Assembly: GCA_009731375.1 (NCBI GenBank) | Contig: BJOX01000177.1 | Span: 667,226-702,490, forward strand | DNA from: Paulinella micropora | Lineage: Eukaryota > Cercozoa > Imbricatea > Euglyphida | DNA length: 35,265 nt | Reading direction: 5' to 3' | Shown: piece after piece, positions 1 through 35,265 of the stretch | Layout: the number at the start of each line of letters is the position of its first letter | Numbering within the stretch: the first letter of the stretch is position 1 | Notes under the pieces: generated by a model | The model's input: only the letters and a program-made list of their open reading frames with translations | Databases searched by the model: none | What the model was told of the DNA's origin: nothing | Translations under genes and position numbers: made by a program

Positions 1-187
1 AAGACTGCACTAAGCCGAGGTTATTCCGCAGTCCCAGCAACCTCTTGCAAGACGTCACCGAATGTGCAAGTGCATACACCAAGCGCGGTTGCTAGAGCTG
101 CCTCGAAACCCCACCCATAACAATCTGGTGTCTGCTGGGTCCTGGGCTATCAACCAGCATATGCGGAGTTTAAGATCTTTGACGCGC
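1..187 (-). mobile_element. Second tRNA-like SINE-type head (tentative)
   Basis: The minus strand contains TGATAGCCCAGGAC, which resembles the A box region of the 750-1,018 element, and GGTTTCGAGGC, a weak B box about 45 bp on. It is flanked by AAT at the right, like the other copies. The left end is outside the window. Confidence 0.35.
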
Positions 188-221
188 AATAATAACAATA
201 ATAATAATAATAATAATAATG

Positions 222-263
<42 letters not shown>

Positions 264-264
264 T
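188..264 (+). repeat. (AAT)n microsatellite
   Basis: Pure AAT with single AAC and GAT interruptions; poly-Asn or poly-Leu frames here are artefacts. Confidence 0.95.
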
Positions 265-1240
<976 letters not shown>

Positions 1241-1287
1241 GTTAATAAAATTATTAGTAACGATAATAATATAATAATAATAATAGA

Positions 1288-1571
<284 letters not shown>

Positions 1572-1642
<71 letters not shown>

Positions 1643-1676
1643 TAATAAAATTAATAAAATTAATAAAATTAATAAA

Positions 1677-1716
<40 letters not shown>

Positions 1717-1734
1717 GATAAATACTAAATGATA

Positions 1735-1821
<87 letters not shown>

Positions 1822-1828
1822 TAGTAGT

Positions 1829-1919
<91 letters not shown>

Positions 1920-1989
1920 AACAATAATAATAACAATAATAATAATAATAATAATAGTAATAATAATAATAATAATAGTCATAGTAGTA

Positions 1990-2040
<51 letters not shown>

Positions 2041-2049
2041 GTAATAATA
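1572..2049 (+). repeat. (AAT)n, (AATTA)n and (AGT)n block
   Basis: AAT, five AATTA-type units (1,638-1,682), AAT, AGT (1,790-1,888), AAT again. No gene is seen. Confidence 0.95.
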
Positions 2050-2132
2050 ATGTATCTCCTGCCAATTGCTGAGCCAAAAGGCCATGTGCATCCAGTCCTC
2101 CATTCCATAAGGAAAGTCTCCACACCAATCGG
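2050..2132. repeat. Copy of the 1,399-1,571 island, cut by a gap
   Basis: GCCAATTGCTGAGCCAAAAG and the following 60 bp match 1,410-1,480 almost exactly. The rest lies in the N gap (2,133-2,424). Both copies are preceded by AAT repeat. Confidence 0.85.
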
Positions 2133-2424
2133 NNNNNNNNNNNNNNNNNNNNNNNNNNNNNNNNNNNNNNNNNNNNNNNNNNNNNNNNNNNNNNNNNNNN
2201 NNNNNNNNNNNNNNNNNNNNNNNNNNNNNNNNNNNNNNNNNNNNNNNNNNNNNNNNNNNNNNNNNNNNNNNNNNNNNNNNNNNNNNNNNNNNNNNNNNNN
2301 NNNNNNNNNNNNNNNNNNNNNNNNNNNNNNNNNNNNNNNNNNNNNNNNNNNNNNNNNNNNNNNNNNNNNNNNNNNNNNNNNNNNNNNNNNNNNNNNNNNN
2401 NNNNNNNNNNNNNNNNNNNNNNNN
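2133..2424. other. Assembly gap, 292 N
   Basis: Run of N. It hides the 3' part of SINE copy 2 and the rest of the repeated island. Confidence 1.
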
Positions 2425-2698
2425 TTCTGCACATGCGCCTCCATCGTCTCACCCGTGAGGGGAGTACGAAGAATTGACGATAAGCTCTAATGACACCCCC
2501 GCAAGGGCAGTTCCAACACTTCCAGACGGGCCGGTATGTTCAATGAAAATACTGGTCCAGACGGATCGGTATGTTCAATGAAAATACTGGTCCAGACGGA
2601 TCGGTATGTTCAATGAAAATACTGGTGGCACCGACGGGAATCGAACTGGCGACAGGGCCCAGATGGTAGAACTTGACCACTGGGCTATCAAGGTGTCC

Positions 2699-2699
<1 letters not shown>
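2425..2699 (-). mobile_element. tRNA-derived SINE-like element, copy 2 (3' end in gap)
   Basis: On the minus strand the head carries an A box TAGCCCAGTGG (2,677-2,687) and a B box GTTCGATTC (2,638-2,646). The acceptor-like ends GGACACCG and CGGTGCCA nearly pair. The body matches copy 1. A 35-bp internal unit (GGTATGTTCAATGAAAATAC plus flank) is present three times, at 2,533, 2,568 and 2,603. Confidence 0.75.
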
Positions 2700-2759
<60 letters not shown>

Positions 2760-2778
2760 TAATAATAATAACACATAC

Positions 2779-35265
<32,487 letters not shown>

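Overview
This is eukaryotic nuclear DNA, not a prokaryotic or organellar segment. More than nine tenths of the readable sequence is short tandem repeat (GATA, GTAT/CATA, GGTA, GGAT, AAT, GA, GAA, GAAA, AC, AT), with eight runs of N typical of a scaffolded short-read assembly. The organism cannot be named from the sequence. Spliceosomal GT-AG introns, tRNA-derived SINE-like repeats and a protein architecture best known to me from plants make an alga or other green-lineage protist a reasonable guess; large microsatellite-rich prasinophyte genomes such as Cymbomonas are one candidate, at low confidence.

Almost every long open frame here is a translated microsatellite and is not a gene. Hidden in the repeats on the minus strand, however, are 28 short non-repetitive islands that each read as an exon. 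They have an AG acceptor on one side, a GT donor on the other and an open frame, and every consecutive pair of exons has compatible splice phases. Read from 35265 down to 2779 they join into one continuous frame of 1,734 nt (578 codons), open at both ends of the window. The exons are 24-270 nt (only one exceeds 92 nt), and the coding part is about 5% of 32.5 kb. The introns are microsatellite from donor to acceptor.

The predicted protein has four parts: a Ser/Thr/Pro/Asn-rich N-terminal part with a tandemly duplicated 17-residue exon (exons 1-5); a coiled coil of roughly 165 residues (end of exon 5 to exon 13); an Ig-like domain with a W...Y-x-P-T-x-D-D-I-G pattern (exons 14-21); and a PH-like domain ending in an amphipathic helix (exons 22-26). 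Exons 27-28 form a C-terminal extension. The order coiled coil, Ig-like, PH-like resembles plant SCAB1-type actin-binding proteins; that assignment is from memory of the family and needs a search.

The second striking feature is a population of exon shards. Most exons are accompanied by partial copies of themselves stranded in the neighbouring microsatellites, sometimes a dozen in a row. Fragments upstream of an exon keep its acceptor-side half, and fragments downstream keep its donor-side half, with the single intact exon between them. This implies that the introns grew by tandem duplication of exon-edge plus microsatellite units.

Layout on the plus strand: 1-2,700, AAT/GT repeats with two copies of a tRNA-derived SINE-like element and other small repeated units; 2,779-35,265, the minus-strand gene. 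Inside the gene lie a dispersed 546-bp-period element (18,490-19,187 and 28,928-29,203), a cluster of CCGT...ACGG palindromic units (3,814-4,140), and purine-only GAAA sequence (34,036-35,181) between exons 1 and 2.
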